Source: a virus. From it: a stretch of DNA of 25,814 nucleotides. Shown here one piece after another: positions 7,372 to 14,273 of the stretch. Made by a program: the position numbers and the translations under genes. The notes below the pieces were generated by a model that was given only the letters and a program-made list of their open reading frames with translations, made no database searches and was not told the DNA's origin. The stretch spans positions 1-25,814 of the IMG/VR virus record IMGVR_UViG_3300017786_000119; one strand, written 5' to 3'. Each line of letters opens with the position of its first letter. Positions within the stretch are counted from its first letter, which is position 1.

Positions 7372-8310
7372 ATGAAAATTATTTTAATAATGGGATTACC
7401 GGGATCTGGCAAAACTACTTTAGCAAATAAGCTAGGCCCGATGCTTAATGCAAAAATATTAAACGCAGACGAAGTAAGAAAAAAATTTGATGATTGGGAT
7501 TTTTCTCACGAAGGTAGAGTAAGACAAGCCAAAAGGATGGCAACTTTAGCAAATAAATTTAAAAATCGAGGAGAGTATGTTGTGGCAGATTTTATTTGCC
7601 CCACACTAGAGACAAGAGAATTGTTTCCTGCTGATTATATAGTTTGGGTAAATACAATAAAAGAAGGACGTTTTGAAGATACTAATAAGATGTTTGTAAA
7701 GCCTGAAGTATTTGATCTTCAAGTAACAACACAAGATGTTGAAAAATGGGTATTAGAAATAACATCCAATATAAATAAAAATTATAAAATTTACAAAAAC
7801 TTTGTAAGTATTGAAGAGTGTAATATTTTATCTAATTGGATTATAGAAAATAAGGACGATACTTTTTTTAAGGATGCTAAAATGAAAGGTAAAAGATTAA
7901 CTACTAGATACTCTGATAACTTTGTATTTCCTAAACTTGCTTATGGAATACAAAATAAAATTATTAAAAAATTAAATTTAAAAAATTATTATTTAGCTAA
8001 TTTTAAAGATGGTATGGTTGCTAGTTATGCAGAGCCTGGAGATACCTGTTATATACATAAAGACCCAGTTTGGGTAGAAGATACTATAACACTTCATTGT
8101 AATATAAAATTATCAGATCATATGGGAGGTAGTCCTATCATTGAAGGTAAAGAAATAAATTTAAACAAAGGAGATATGTGGCTTTATCCTGTATCTGATG
8201 TTAATCACGGATCTAATATAGTTAAGGGAATTAGTCCAAGAACATTATGGATATTTGGTTTTTCTATACTCAAACAAAATATAAAAGAAGTTATGAATAA
8301 TGATTGTTGA
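7372..8310 (+). CDS. Fusion: APS-kinase-like P-loop kinase plus 2OG-Fe(II) oxygenase
   Basis: A protein of 312 residues in two domains. Residues 1 to about 130 are a P-loop kinase: Walker A GLPGSGKTT (8-16), NADEVR (31-36), DWDFSHEGRVRQAKRM (41-56), VVADFICPT (70-78) and FEDTNKMF (101-108). These align in order with CysC, which has DGDNVR, FS..DR..N.RR., and an AFISP strand, though the first motif is NADEVR, not DGDN. APS kinase makes PAPS from APS and ATP. Residues from about 138 are a 2OG-Fe(II) oxygenase with H229/D231 (YIHKDP), distal H279 (VNHGSN) and R290 (SPRTLW). The stretch between domains is short and the frame is continuous, so this is a true fusion. Kinase substrate identity is uncertain; gene order beside a sulfotransferase favours APS. 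The 3' end overlaps the next gene by 11 bases. Confidence 0.8.
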   Translation: MKIILIMGLPGSGKTTLANKLGPMLNAKILNADEVRKKFDDWDFSHEGRVRQAKRMATLANKFKNRGEYVVADFICPTLETRELFPADYIVWVNTIKEGRFEDTNKMFVKPEVFDLQVTTQDVEKWVLEITSNINKNYKIYKNFVSIEECNILSNWIIENKDDTFFKDAKMKGKRLTTRYSDNFVFPKLAYGIQNKIIKKLNLKNYYLANFKDGMVASYAEPGDTCYIHKDPVWVEDTITLHCNIKLSDHMGGSPIIEGKEINLNKGDMWLYPVSDVNHGSNIVKGISPRTLWIFGFSILKQNIKEVMNNDC

Positions 8311-9127
8311 TAAAAATAATTATAATTTAGATGTATTTACAAGTTCTAAAACTGTTGGTAACTATTGGAAAGATTGTGAAAAAGAATGTAAATTTTTAGA
8401 ACTATTTAAAGATTGTTCTATTGATAGTGTTAACTGTTTTTTTGATGAGGCTCGAGGTAATGTTTTAACTTTAATATCAAAAGAAAATACTGAGGAAGAT
8501 AATTTAAGAGCAACAATTAATTTTAATCAAGACATATCTTTTTTTGTAAATAATTCTTGGGAAGATTATCAAAGAGAGTGCATGCTTTTAGAGTCAATTA
8601 AAAATTGTTCTATTGAAGGTGTTGTTTGTGAGTTTGGTGTATTAAAAGGTAAAACATTAAATTTAATAGCAAAAAACTTTCTTAACCAAAAAGTTTATGG
8701 CTTTGATAGTTTTGAAGGATTACCTGAGGATTGGCATCTTACAGATGAAAACGTATTTGAAAAAGGTAGAATGAAAATAAATAGTTTACCTAAAGTTAAT
8801 TCTAATGTGGAGCTGGTGGTGGGGTGGTATCATAAAACGATACCCGAGTGGAAGAAAACATTTAAAGATAATATTAAATTTATTCATATTGATTGCGATT
8901 TGTACAGTAGTACGTCAACAATTTTTGAACAGTTAAACAATCAAATAGTAAATGGTACTGTAATTCAGTTTGATGATTTTTATAATTGGAAAAATTTATC
9001 TAATTATACAAAATGGAGACAGGGTATATATAAAGCATTACTAGAGTGGACAGAAAAATTTAATAGAAAATTTACTGTCGTTGGAAGAAGCAATCATGTT
9101 CAAACTACAATAAAAATAATTCACTAA
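8300..9127 (+). CDS. TylF-like SAM-dependent methyltransferase with duplicated N-terminal region
   Basis: A protein of 275 residues. The class I methyltransferase core is at 105-275: motif I VVCEFGVLKGKTL (108-120), the acidic ribose-binding strand VYGFDSFEGLPEDW (132-145, D136), FIHIDCDLY (194-202) and VIQFDDFYNW (221-230, D225/D226). This is the layout of macrocin O-methyltransferase (TylF) relatives, which methylate sugar hydroxyls. Residues 21-61 are a second, degraded copy of 85-125 (19 of 41 identical), in which the SAM loop has become FFDEARGN. There is one unbroken frame. The ATG at 8300 lies within the previous gene; there is no clear ribosome site. The sugar substrate is inferred from the family and from the neighbouring glycosyltransferase. 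Confidence 0.78.
   Translation: MIVDKNNYNLDVFTSSKTVGNYWKDCEKECKFLELFKDCSIDSVNCFFDEARGNVLTLISKENTEEDNLRATINFNQDISFFVNNSWEDYQRECMLLESIKNCSIEGVVCEFGVLKGKTLNLIAKNFLNQKVYGFDSFEGLPEDWHLTDENVFEKGRMKINSLPKVNSNVELVVGWYHKTIPEWKKTFKDNIKFIHIDCDLYSSTSTIFEQLNNQIVNGTVIQFDDFYNWKNLSNYTKWRQGIYKALLEWTEKFNRKFTVVGRSNHVQTTIKIIH
8360..8674 (+). repeat. Imperfect direct duplication inside the methyltransferase gene
   Basis: The segment encoding residues 21-61 (8360-8482) is repeated at residues 85-125 (8552-8674), 192 bases on. Protein identity is 19 of 41 by eye, with all positions aligned and no gaps. Shared features include W/D/EC spacing, KxCSI and VxCxF...G...L.LI.K. DNA identity is clearest at attgttctattga. 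The second copy keeps the SAM-binding loop; the first has lost it. Confidence 0.8.
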
Positions 9128-9756
9128 TGAGAAACGATATTTGGCCCTTATTCTCTAAAACAATGTATGTAACTGATGTAATACTTAATCAGGATGAGGA
9201 AAGTAAATTAAATAAAATCTATGACAATATAGAGTTTAGCAAAGCTAGGAGAAATGCAGAACATAATAAAAGTTGTGAAATATCTAAAGAGTTAAGGTTG
9301 TTTCAATGCCATCCCTTAACTTTTCTAGAAGAAAAAATAATGGAAAGATTCCATAACTTTTCTAAAAATATTATGCATTATGATAATAATTTTATAATAA
9401 CTAATTCTTGGTTTACAAAAACACATAAAGGTCAGGAAAGTATGTTACATGCACATAAAAACCATATGTACAGTATGGTGTATTATTGGGGTAACGAAGA
9501 AACTGAAGATAATAAGATTGAATTTAAAAATTACAATTCGGCAACAAGTTTTAATTTAAGCACTAAAGAAAAAAACATATATAATTCTGATGAATATGGG
9601 TTTAAGGTAAATAACGGTATGTTAATTGTTTTTCCAACAGAAGTACATCATATGATCTTAGAAAATAAAAATAACAGCATTAGAAAATCAATGGCTATGA
9701 ATCTATTACCTACTGGTACTATTGGTACGGGTGATAGTGCAGTAGAACTTAGGTAA
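9127..9756 (+). CDS. Putative 2OG-Fe(II) oxygenase, TIGR02466-like, unusual HxH site
   Basis: A protein of 209 residues. Typical family elements are SWFTKTHKGQ (94-103), HAHKNHMYSMVYYW (108-121), GMLIVFPTEVHHMI (164-177), R186 (SIRKSMAMNL) and the closing LLPTGTIGTGDS. The distal His is H174 or H175 and the 2-oxoglutarate Arg is probably R186. At the first iron site the sequence is H108-A-H110, followed by N112 and H113, where many oxygenases have HxD. Whether H110 or H113 is the second ligand cannot be settled by eye. It starts by TAATG overlap with the methyltransferase gene and is the last gene of the cassette. It is likely a hydroxylase of a protein or glycan, but an inactive or altered-metal form is possible. 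Confidence 0.65.
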   Translation: MRNDIWPLFSKTMYVTDVILNQDEESKLNKIYDNIEFSKARRNAEHNKSCEISKELRLFQCHPLTFLEEKIMERFHNFSKNIMHYDNNFIITNSWFTKTHKGQESMLHAHKNHMYSMVYYWGNEETEDNKIEFKNYNSATSFNLSTKEKNIYNSDEYGFKVNNGMLIVFPTEVHHMILENKNNSIRKSMAMNLLPTGTIGTGDSAVELR

Positions 9757-9777
9757 ATTTTAAGGTAAAATGTCTTT

Positions 9778-11934
9778 ATGCCTCTAACAAAAGTACAAAT
9801 AGCACCCGGATTTAACAAACAAGTAACCGCAACAGGCGCAGAAGGTAAGTGGACTGACGGAGACTTTGTAAGGTTTAGATATGGATTACCTGAAAAAATA
9901 GGTGGTTGGGAGCAACTTGTTAACGCATCTTTAGTAGGTGCAGCAAGAGAACAGTTTATTTGGGCTGATTTAGACGGCAGAAGATATGCTGCAATAGGCA
10001 CAAACAAAATTTTAATTATTTATTATGAAAGTGCTTTTTACGACATAACACCTTTAGGCACAGCTATTACCGGTTGTACATTCGACACTGTAAATACTTC
10101 GGCTACCGTTACTATCAACAAAGCAGCACACACATTACAACCTGGAGATCTTTTCACATTTACTTCAGTGACACCTCCAACAGGTGCTGGATACAGTTCT
10201 TCAGATTTTGAAACAAATACTTTTCAAGTAGTCACTGTTCCCGATAGTGATTCTTTTACTATTACAATGGCTAGCGCAGCAGGGACAACGGTAAACGGAA
10301 GTGGATCTGCAACAATCAATCCGTACATTAGTGCAGGTGCTTTAGGATTTACTTACGGTTTTGGTTGGGGAACAGGATTATGGGCCGGAGGACAACAAGT
10401 ATTTGGAACTCTTAACGGAAATTTATTAGATGACACAGCAGGTACTGGAGGATCTGGGACTTCGATTACACTTGCATCAACAACTGGTTTTCCAACATCA
10501 GGAACAATTAAAGTTGGAACAGAATTTATATCTTATACAGGCATATCAACAAATGATCTAACAGGGATTACCAGAGGTGCTGGAGGCACTAGATCTGCTC
10601 ATACGTCTGGGTCTGGTGTTGAATATTACACTGGTTGGGGAGAAGCTTCTTTATCTTCAAGTTTAACAATAGATCCTGCATCTTGGTCTTTAGATAATTT
10701 TGGAGAAAAATTAATAGCTACTATTAAAAATGGTAAAACATTTGAATGGAATCCAATCAACTCAAACCCTAATGCCTTAAGTACAAGAGCAACTATTGTA
10801 AGTAGTTCACCAACAGCATCTGTGATGTCTTTAGTATCGGATAGAGATAGACATTTATTAATGTTAGGTACAGAAACAACTATTGGAGATGAATCTACTC
10901 AAGACAAGATGTTTATAAGATTTAGTGACCAAGAAAATATAAGTGACTACTCACCAACTTCAGTAAACACTGCAGGTACCTTTAGAATAGATGCTGGTAC
11001 AAAAATAGTAGGAGCTGTAAAAGGAAAAGATTATACTTTTGTTTTAACTGATAACTCAGCTTACGTAATTCAATTTGTAGGACCTCCGTTTACTTTCTCA
11101 ATAAGACAAGTAGGTTCTAACTGTGGAGCAATTGGACAGCATTCTATTAAATATGTTAATGGTGCTGTTTATTGGATGGGAGAATCTGGTGGATTCTTTA
11201 CTTACGATGGTACTGTTAAATCTTTACCATGCCAAGTCGAAGACTTTGTATTCACAAATAAGGGAGATAACCTTGGAGTTAATTATCAAAACGGTGAATC
11301 AGTATATGTAGGTCTTAATCATTTATATGAAGAACTTACTTGGTTTTATCCAAAATCAGGTTCATCATTTAATGATAGATGTGTTACTTATAATTATCAA
11401 AGCGCAACTTGGACAACGGGATCCTTATCAAGGACTACTTGGACAGATGCTAATTTATATGATGTTCCTTATGCAACTGAATTTAACTCAACAACAACAC
11501 CAACCTTTCCTTTAATACAGGGTGTAACAAATATAAACGGTGGAAGTATTTATTACGCTCACGAAGTTGGAACAGATCAAGTAGATACCGCAGGTGCGAA
11601 GACTATAATCCCAGCATTTATAGAATCTGGGGACTTTAGTTTAAACCCTGACGGAACTAATGCAGAATTTTTCATGAGTATGAGAAGATTTGTACCAGAT
11701 TTTAAATTACTTCAAGGTAATGCACAAGTTACTATTCAATTAAGAGATTATCCAAGTGACGCCGAGGTATCCTCACCGCTAGGACCTTTTACAATAACAT
11801 CAACTACTGATAAGATAGACACGAGAGCTAGAGCAAGATTTGCTAGTTTAAAAATTGCAAACACTAGTACAGACGAAAATTGGAGATTTGGAACTTTTAG
11901 AGCTGATGTACAACTTGATGGTATGAGAGGATAA
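9778..11934 (+). CDS. Tail nozzle or DNA-stabilisation protein with two inserted beta domains
   Basis: A protein of 718 residues. The opening (VQIAPGFNKQVTATGAEGKW, then DGDFVRFRYGLPEKIGGWEQL and GRRYAAIGTNKIL) and later parts (VVGAVKGKD-like strands, FTYDGTVKSLPCQVEDFVF, a long beta-rich C-terminus) fit the large phage proteins that form a short-tail nozzle or close the DNA channel (P22 gp10 or T7 gp12 role). Two modules interrupt the core. Residues about 97-183 (NKAAHTLQPGDLFTF...FQVVTVPDSDSFTI) look like a small FCCH-type beta domain. Residues about 213-286 (ITLASTTGFPTSGTIKVG, LTGITRGAGGTRSAHTSG) match a module found in many unrelated phage tail proteins. An AAGG lies upstream of the ATG. 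It overlaps the next gene (TAATG). Confidence 0.6.
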   Translation: MPLTKVQIAPGFNKQVTATGAEGKWTDGDFVRFRYGLPEKIGGWEQLVNASLVGAAREQFIWADLDGRRYAAIGTNKILIIYYESAFYDITPLGTAITGCTFDTVNTSATVTINKAAHTLQPGDLFTFTSVTPPTGAGYSSSDFETNTFQVVTVPDSDSFTITMASAAGTTVNGSGSATINPYISAGALGFTYGFGWGTGLWAGGQQVFGTLNGNLLDDTAGTGGSGTSITLASTTGFPTSGTIKVGTEFISYTGISTNDLTGITRGAGGTRSAHTSGSGVEYYTGWGEASLSSSLTIDPASWSLDNFGEKLIATIKNGKTFEWNPINSNPNALSTRATIVSSSPTASVMSLVSDRDRHLLMLGTETTIGDESTQDKMFIRFSDQENISDYSPTSVNTAGTFRIDAGTKIVGAVKGKDYTFVLTDNSAYVIQFVGPPFTFSIRQVGSNCGAIGQHSIKYVNGAVYWMGESGGFFTYDGTVKSLPCQVEDFVFTNKGDNLGVNYQNGESVYVGLNHLYEELTWFYPKSGSSFNDRCVTYNYQSATWTTGSLSRTTWTDANLYDVPYATEFNSTTTPTFPLIQGVTNINGGSIYYAHEVGTDQVDTAGAKTIIPAFIESGDFSLNPDGTNAEFFMSMRRFVPDFKLLQGNAQVTIQLRDYPSDAEVSSPLGPFTITSTTDKIDTRARARFASLKIANTSTDENWRFGTFRADVQLDGMRG

Positions 11935-12518
11935 TGGAAGATTTTTTATTACAACAATATAACTCACAGTTAGCAGACACAGCAGCACAAGCTCAAGGAG
12001 CATATTTAAACAATGATGCGGGTATTGCTCAAGTAAATAACCAGATCTCTCCTCTAAGTTTTAATACCATGCAGGGACAAAATATAGGTATTCAACCTTT
12101 GCTTCCACCTGGAGTAAACCCAGTAGACATAAATGAACAACAAAATAATACAAAATTTGGTTTAAAAGATATATTTGATTTGTACAGACGTTTTAGCCCT
12201 GTAGGCGCTGCTTTTAGAGGAGCTAAAGCATTACATACAGGATTACAAAATTCTGATTTTGGTAGATCAAGCAGTTTAGCGGATTATTTAAATGCTAGAC
12301 AATTTGGTGGAATTGATGCTAGACAAAGAGCTGCTGAACAAAACATGAGAGAAGCTAGAGCTATTCAAAAACAAATAGATATGAGACCTTCAAATATTCA
12401 GACAAATCAAGAAAGAGGTAGAAATCCTACAAATAACCCAGGGCCATCTAAAGCTGCTCAAAGAGCTACTAGTTACAGAGATTCTTCTAGTTTTGGTTCT
12501 ACTTTTCATGGTAAATAA
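11934..12518 (+). CDS. Q/N-rich phage protein of unknown function
   Basis: A protein of 194 residues with no recognised domain. The first 60 residues are rich in Gln, Asn and Ala (LLQQYNSQLADTAAQAQG). The middle has IFDLYRRFSPVGAAFRGAKAL, a likely amphipathic helix with Gly/Ala contacts, and the last 60 residues are charged and low in order (NQERGRNPTNNPGPSK). Position and composition suggest a minor virion protein. It is coupled on both sides by stop-start overlaps: TAATG with the nozzle gene upstream and TAATG with the 54-residue gene downstream. Confidence 0.6.
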   Translation: MEDFLLQQYNSQLADTAAQAQGAYLNNDAGIAQVNNQISPLSFNTMQGQNIGIQPLLPPGVNPVDINEQQNNTKFGLKDIFDLYRRFSPVGAAFRGAKALHTGLQNSDFGRSSSLADYLNARQFGGIDARQRAAEQNMREARAIQKQIDMRPSNIQTNQERGRNPTNNPGPSKAAQRATSYRDSSSFGSTFHGK

Positions 12519-12682
12519 TGGCTAGAGTAGATATAGTAATTCCTGAACCGACACCTAAATATACAGAGGAAAATCAAAGACAAGTAACTCAGTCTTTACG
12601 AACGATGCAAGATAAGTTAAACACTTCTTATCAACAAGAATTTAAAAATGAACAAGATACATTTACCTGGTTTATCTCATGA
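12518..12682 (+). CDS. 54-residue protein of unknown function
   Basis: The frame starts at the ATG overlapping the previous TAA (TAATG) and stops at a TGA overlapping the next ATG (ATGA). It encodes 54 residues: a Pro-rich opening (MARVDIVIPEPTPKY), a predicted helix (EENQRQVTQSLRTMQDKL) and an aromatic end (DTFTWFIS). Both overlaps together make it very unlikely to be accidental, and codon use matches the neighbours. The helix and its position among small structural genes suggest a minor virion or assembly protein; nothing more can be said. Confidence 0.75.
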   Translation: MARVDIVIPEPTPKYTEENQRQVTQSLRTMQDKLNTSYQQEFKNEQDTFTWFIS

Positions 12683-13014
12683 CGATTAGATACAAAAGCG
12701 ATACATTTAATTTAACTACAACAAACGTTACTACAGTTTTAACGTGCCCAGCAGATGCAACTTTACTTGTTAAAAGCTTACAAGCAGTTCATGATACAGC
12801 AAGTAATGTTGATACTCACGCTTTGTTAACAAAGTCGGGTGGCTCAGCTATAAAAATAGGTTACAAAGAACTTAATAAAGCTCAAGCTAACATGGTAGAA
12901 GAAACTTTAGCTATGGAAGCAAGTGATGTTTTATCAATGCAAGCAGGCACCGCCAATGAAATTACAGGTGTTGTAAGTTACGCTCTCATAGACCGATCAC
13001 AGGAAAATGGCTAG
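12679..13014 (+). CDS. Small beta-rich virion-type protein
   Basis: A protein of 111 residues predicted almost all beta: IRYKSDTFNLTTTNVTTVLTCP, then TLLVKSLQAVHDTASNV, ALLTKSGGSAIKIGYK and EASDVLSMQAG. It has no enzyme motif. The pattern of a short beta-sandwich with a repeated V-x-S or L-x-V-L rhythm is common in tail-tip, decoration or fibre-collar proteins of marine phages. It starts in an ATGA overlap, and its stop codon lies within the start of the next small gene. Confidence 0.6.
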   Translation: MTIRYKSDTFNLTTTNVTTVLTCPADATLLVKSLQAVHDTASNVDTHALLTKSGGSAIKIGYKELNKAQANMVEETLAMEASDVLSMQAGTANEITGVVSYALIDRSQENG

Positions 13015-13141
13015 AAAATTTAAGGATTTTGTTGAAAGAGATCAACCTAGGAAAAGGCCTAGAAGACATTGTAAGAGTCTTAATAAAAAAAAGAAGTTGC
13101 AGCACAATAAAAAATATAATAGACAAGGACGTAGACAATGA
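13007..13141 (+). CDS. 44-residue, highly basic protein
   Basis: The frame begins at ATG 13007, inside the previous gene's last codons, and ends at a TGA overlapping the next ATG (ATGA at 13138). It encodes 44 residues, of which 19 are Lys or Arg, with two His and a single Cys (C22). Clusters are PRKRPRRH (14-21) and NKKKK (26-30), and the end is NRQGRRQ. There is no membrane segment. Such charge suggests binding to DNA, RNA or an acidic protein surface. I recall similar short basic proteins in marine phages, but no function is known to me. The double overlap with neighbours supports a real gene. Confidence 0.75.
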   Translation: MARKFKDFVERDQPRKRPRRHCKSLNKKKKLQHNKKYNRQGRRQ

Positions 13142-13338
13142 GTGATTTAATTAAAATACCCGCAGAAGCAAAAGAAATTATTAAACATAAAAGAACAGGT
13201 AAAGTATATGCTAGTAAAGCTGATTTTGATAATGATGTTGCTGATGCCAATACTGATACTACTGTGGATGACTTTAGACAAGACCTTGAAATTAAAGTTA
13301 CAAAAGCTGGTGAAATTGGAGCTTTAACTAAAAAATAA
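13138..13338 (+). CDS. 66-residue protein of unknown function
   Basis: The protein has a Lys-rich N-terminal half (IPAEAKEIIKHKRTGKVYAS) that reads as helix-turn-strand, then an Asp/Thr-rich acidic stretch (DFDNDVADANTDTTVDD) and a short amphipathic end (LEIKVTKAGEIGALTKK). The HKRTGKVYASKADFDNDV pattern may be a small metal- or nucleic-acid-contacting domain, but I do not recognise it. It is linked by ATGA to the basic protein upstream and by TAATG to the glycosyltransferase downstream. Its partner may be the basic 44-residue protein, since the two are opposite in overall charge pattern; that is a guess. Confidence 0.65.
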   Translation: MSDLIKIPAEAKEIIKHKRTGKVYASKADFDNDVADANTDTTVDDFRQDLEIKVTKAGEIGALTKK

Positions 13339-14273
13339 TGCAACCCCGAGGAGCTACTGAGCTACAGATGGAAATGCTTCAAAAGCATGTTTCAAAAGAG
13401 TTGTTAGACCAAGTTCAAATCTGTACCTCTATCCCTGGTAAAGTTTCATTAGATCCAAAAAAATTAAATATTCTCTGGCAAAAGAATTCTTGGGACCAAC
13501 CTAACCTACAAGAATTTTTTACTAATAAAGAAAGACATGGTGAATATGATTGGTATGTATTTAATAGTCATTGGAATTACGAAAAGTTTAGGTATGCTTT
13601 TGATATCCCTACTGAAAAATCTTTAGTTATTAAAAATGGTATTGATACTTTTCCTATAAGAAAAATTTATAAAAGAGGAACTCCAATAAAATTAATACGT
13701 CACTGCACTCCATGGAGAGGTTTAAATGTATTGTTACGTGCAATGCAGGAGATAGATAACCCTCATATAAAATTAGATGTATATAGTTCTTGTAAAGTCT
13801 ATGGATCTGAGTTTTCAGATAACACTGAAAAAGATTTTGAAGGATTATATAAACAGGCTGAGAAACTACCTAACGTAAATTATATTGGTTACAAACCTCA
13901 TGAATACATAAAAGAAATGATGCCTAATTATGATATGTTTGTGTACCCATCTATATTTGAAGAAACTTCTTGTGCATCAGCTTTAGAAGCTTTAGCATCT
14001 GGTGTACATGTAATAACTAATAATTTTGGAGCTTTATATGAGACTTGTGCAGAGTGGCCAGTATATATTAATTACTCAAAAAATTATGAACAGATGGCAC
14101 AAGATACAGGAGCGGCTATCAATGTTGCAGCATCTTATTTACATGAAAATTTTATGCAAGAACACCTACAACATCAACAAGACTTTTATAAGAGATTTTA
14201 TAACTGGGAAAAAAAGGGTATAGAATGGACAAACTTTTTGAAAGGAGCTTTAAATGAAAGAAACAGTAAATGA
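13338..14273 (+). CDS. GT4-type (GT-B) glycosyltransferase
   Basis: A protein of 311 residues. The C-terminal donor half is clear: IKLIRHCTPWRGLNVLLRAM (117-136), NYIGYKPHEYIKEMM (181-195), then YDMFVYPSIFEETSCASALEALASGVHVI (198-226). The last holds the EX7E motif E209...E217 that contacts the nucleotide sugar in retaining GT4 enzymes. The N-terminal half is short. The first residues (PRGATELQMEML) correspond to the loop after the first strand of most family members, so the first beta strand may be missing or the acceptor domain reduced. It starts by TAATG with the upstream gene and overlaps the next gene by 20 bases. The sugar is unknown. Confidence 0.8.
   Translation: MQPRGATELQMEMLQKHVSKELLDQVQICTSIPGKVSLDPKKLNILWQKNSWDQPNLQEFFTNKERHGEYDWYVFNSHWNYEKFRYAFDIPTEKSLVIKNGIDTFPIRKIYKRGTPIKLIRHCTPWRGLNVLLRAMQEIDNPHIKLDVYSSCKVYGSEFSDNTEKDFEGLYKQAEKLPNVNYIGYKPHEYIKEMMPNYDMFVYPSIFEETSCASALEALASGVHVITNNFGALYETCAEWPVYINYSKNYEQMAQDTGAAINVAASYLHENFMQEHLQHQQDFYKRFYNWEKKGIEWTNFLKGALNERNSK

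Noticed and set aside
9648-10007. 119-codon open frame on the minus strand
   Set aside because: It lies across the end of the oxygenase gene and the start of the nozzle gene, both well supported, and its translation shows no domain.
11123-11515. Two 62-codon forward frames inside the nozzle gene
   Set aside because: They are shadows in another frame of a beta-rich gene; no start signal and no sensible protein pattern.
13080-13343. 87-codon hydrophobic minus-strand frame
   Set aside because: It is the reverse of two forward small genes linked by stop-start overlaps; hydrophobicity arises from reading Lys/Asp-rich codons backwards.
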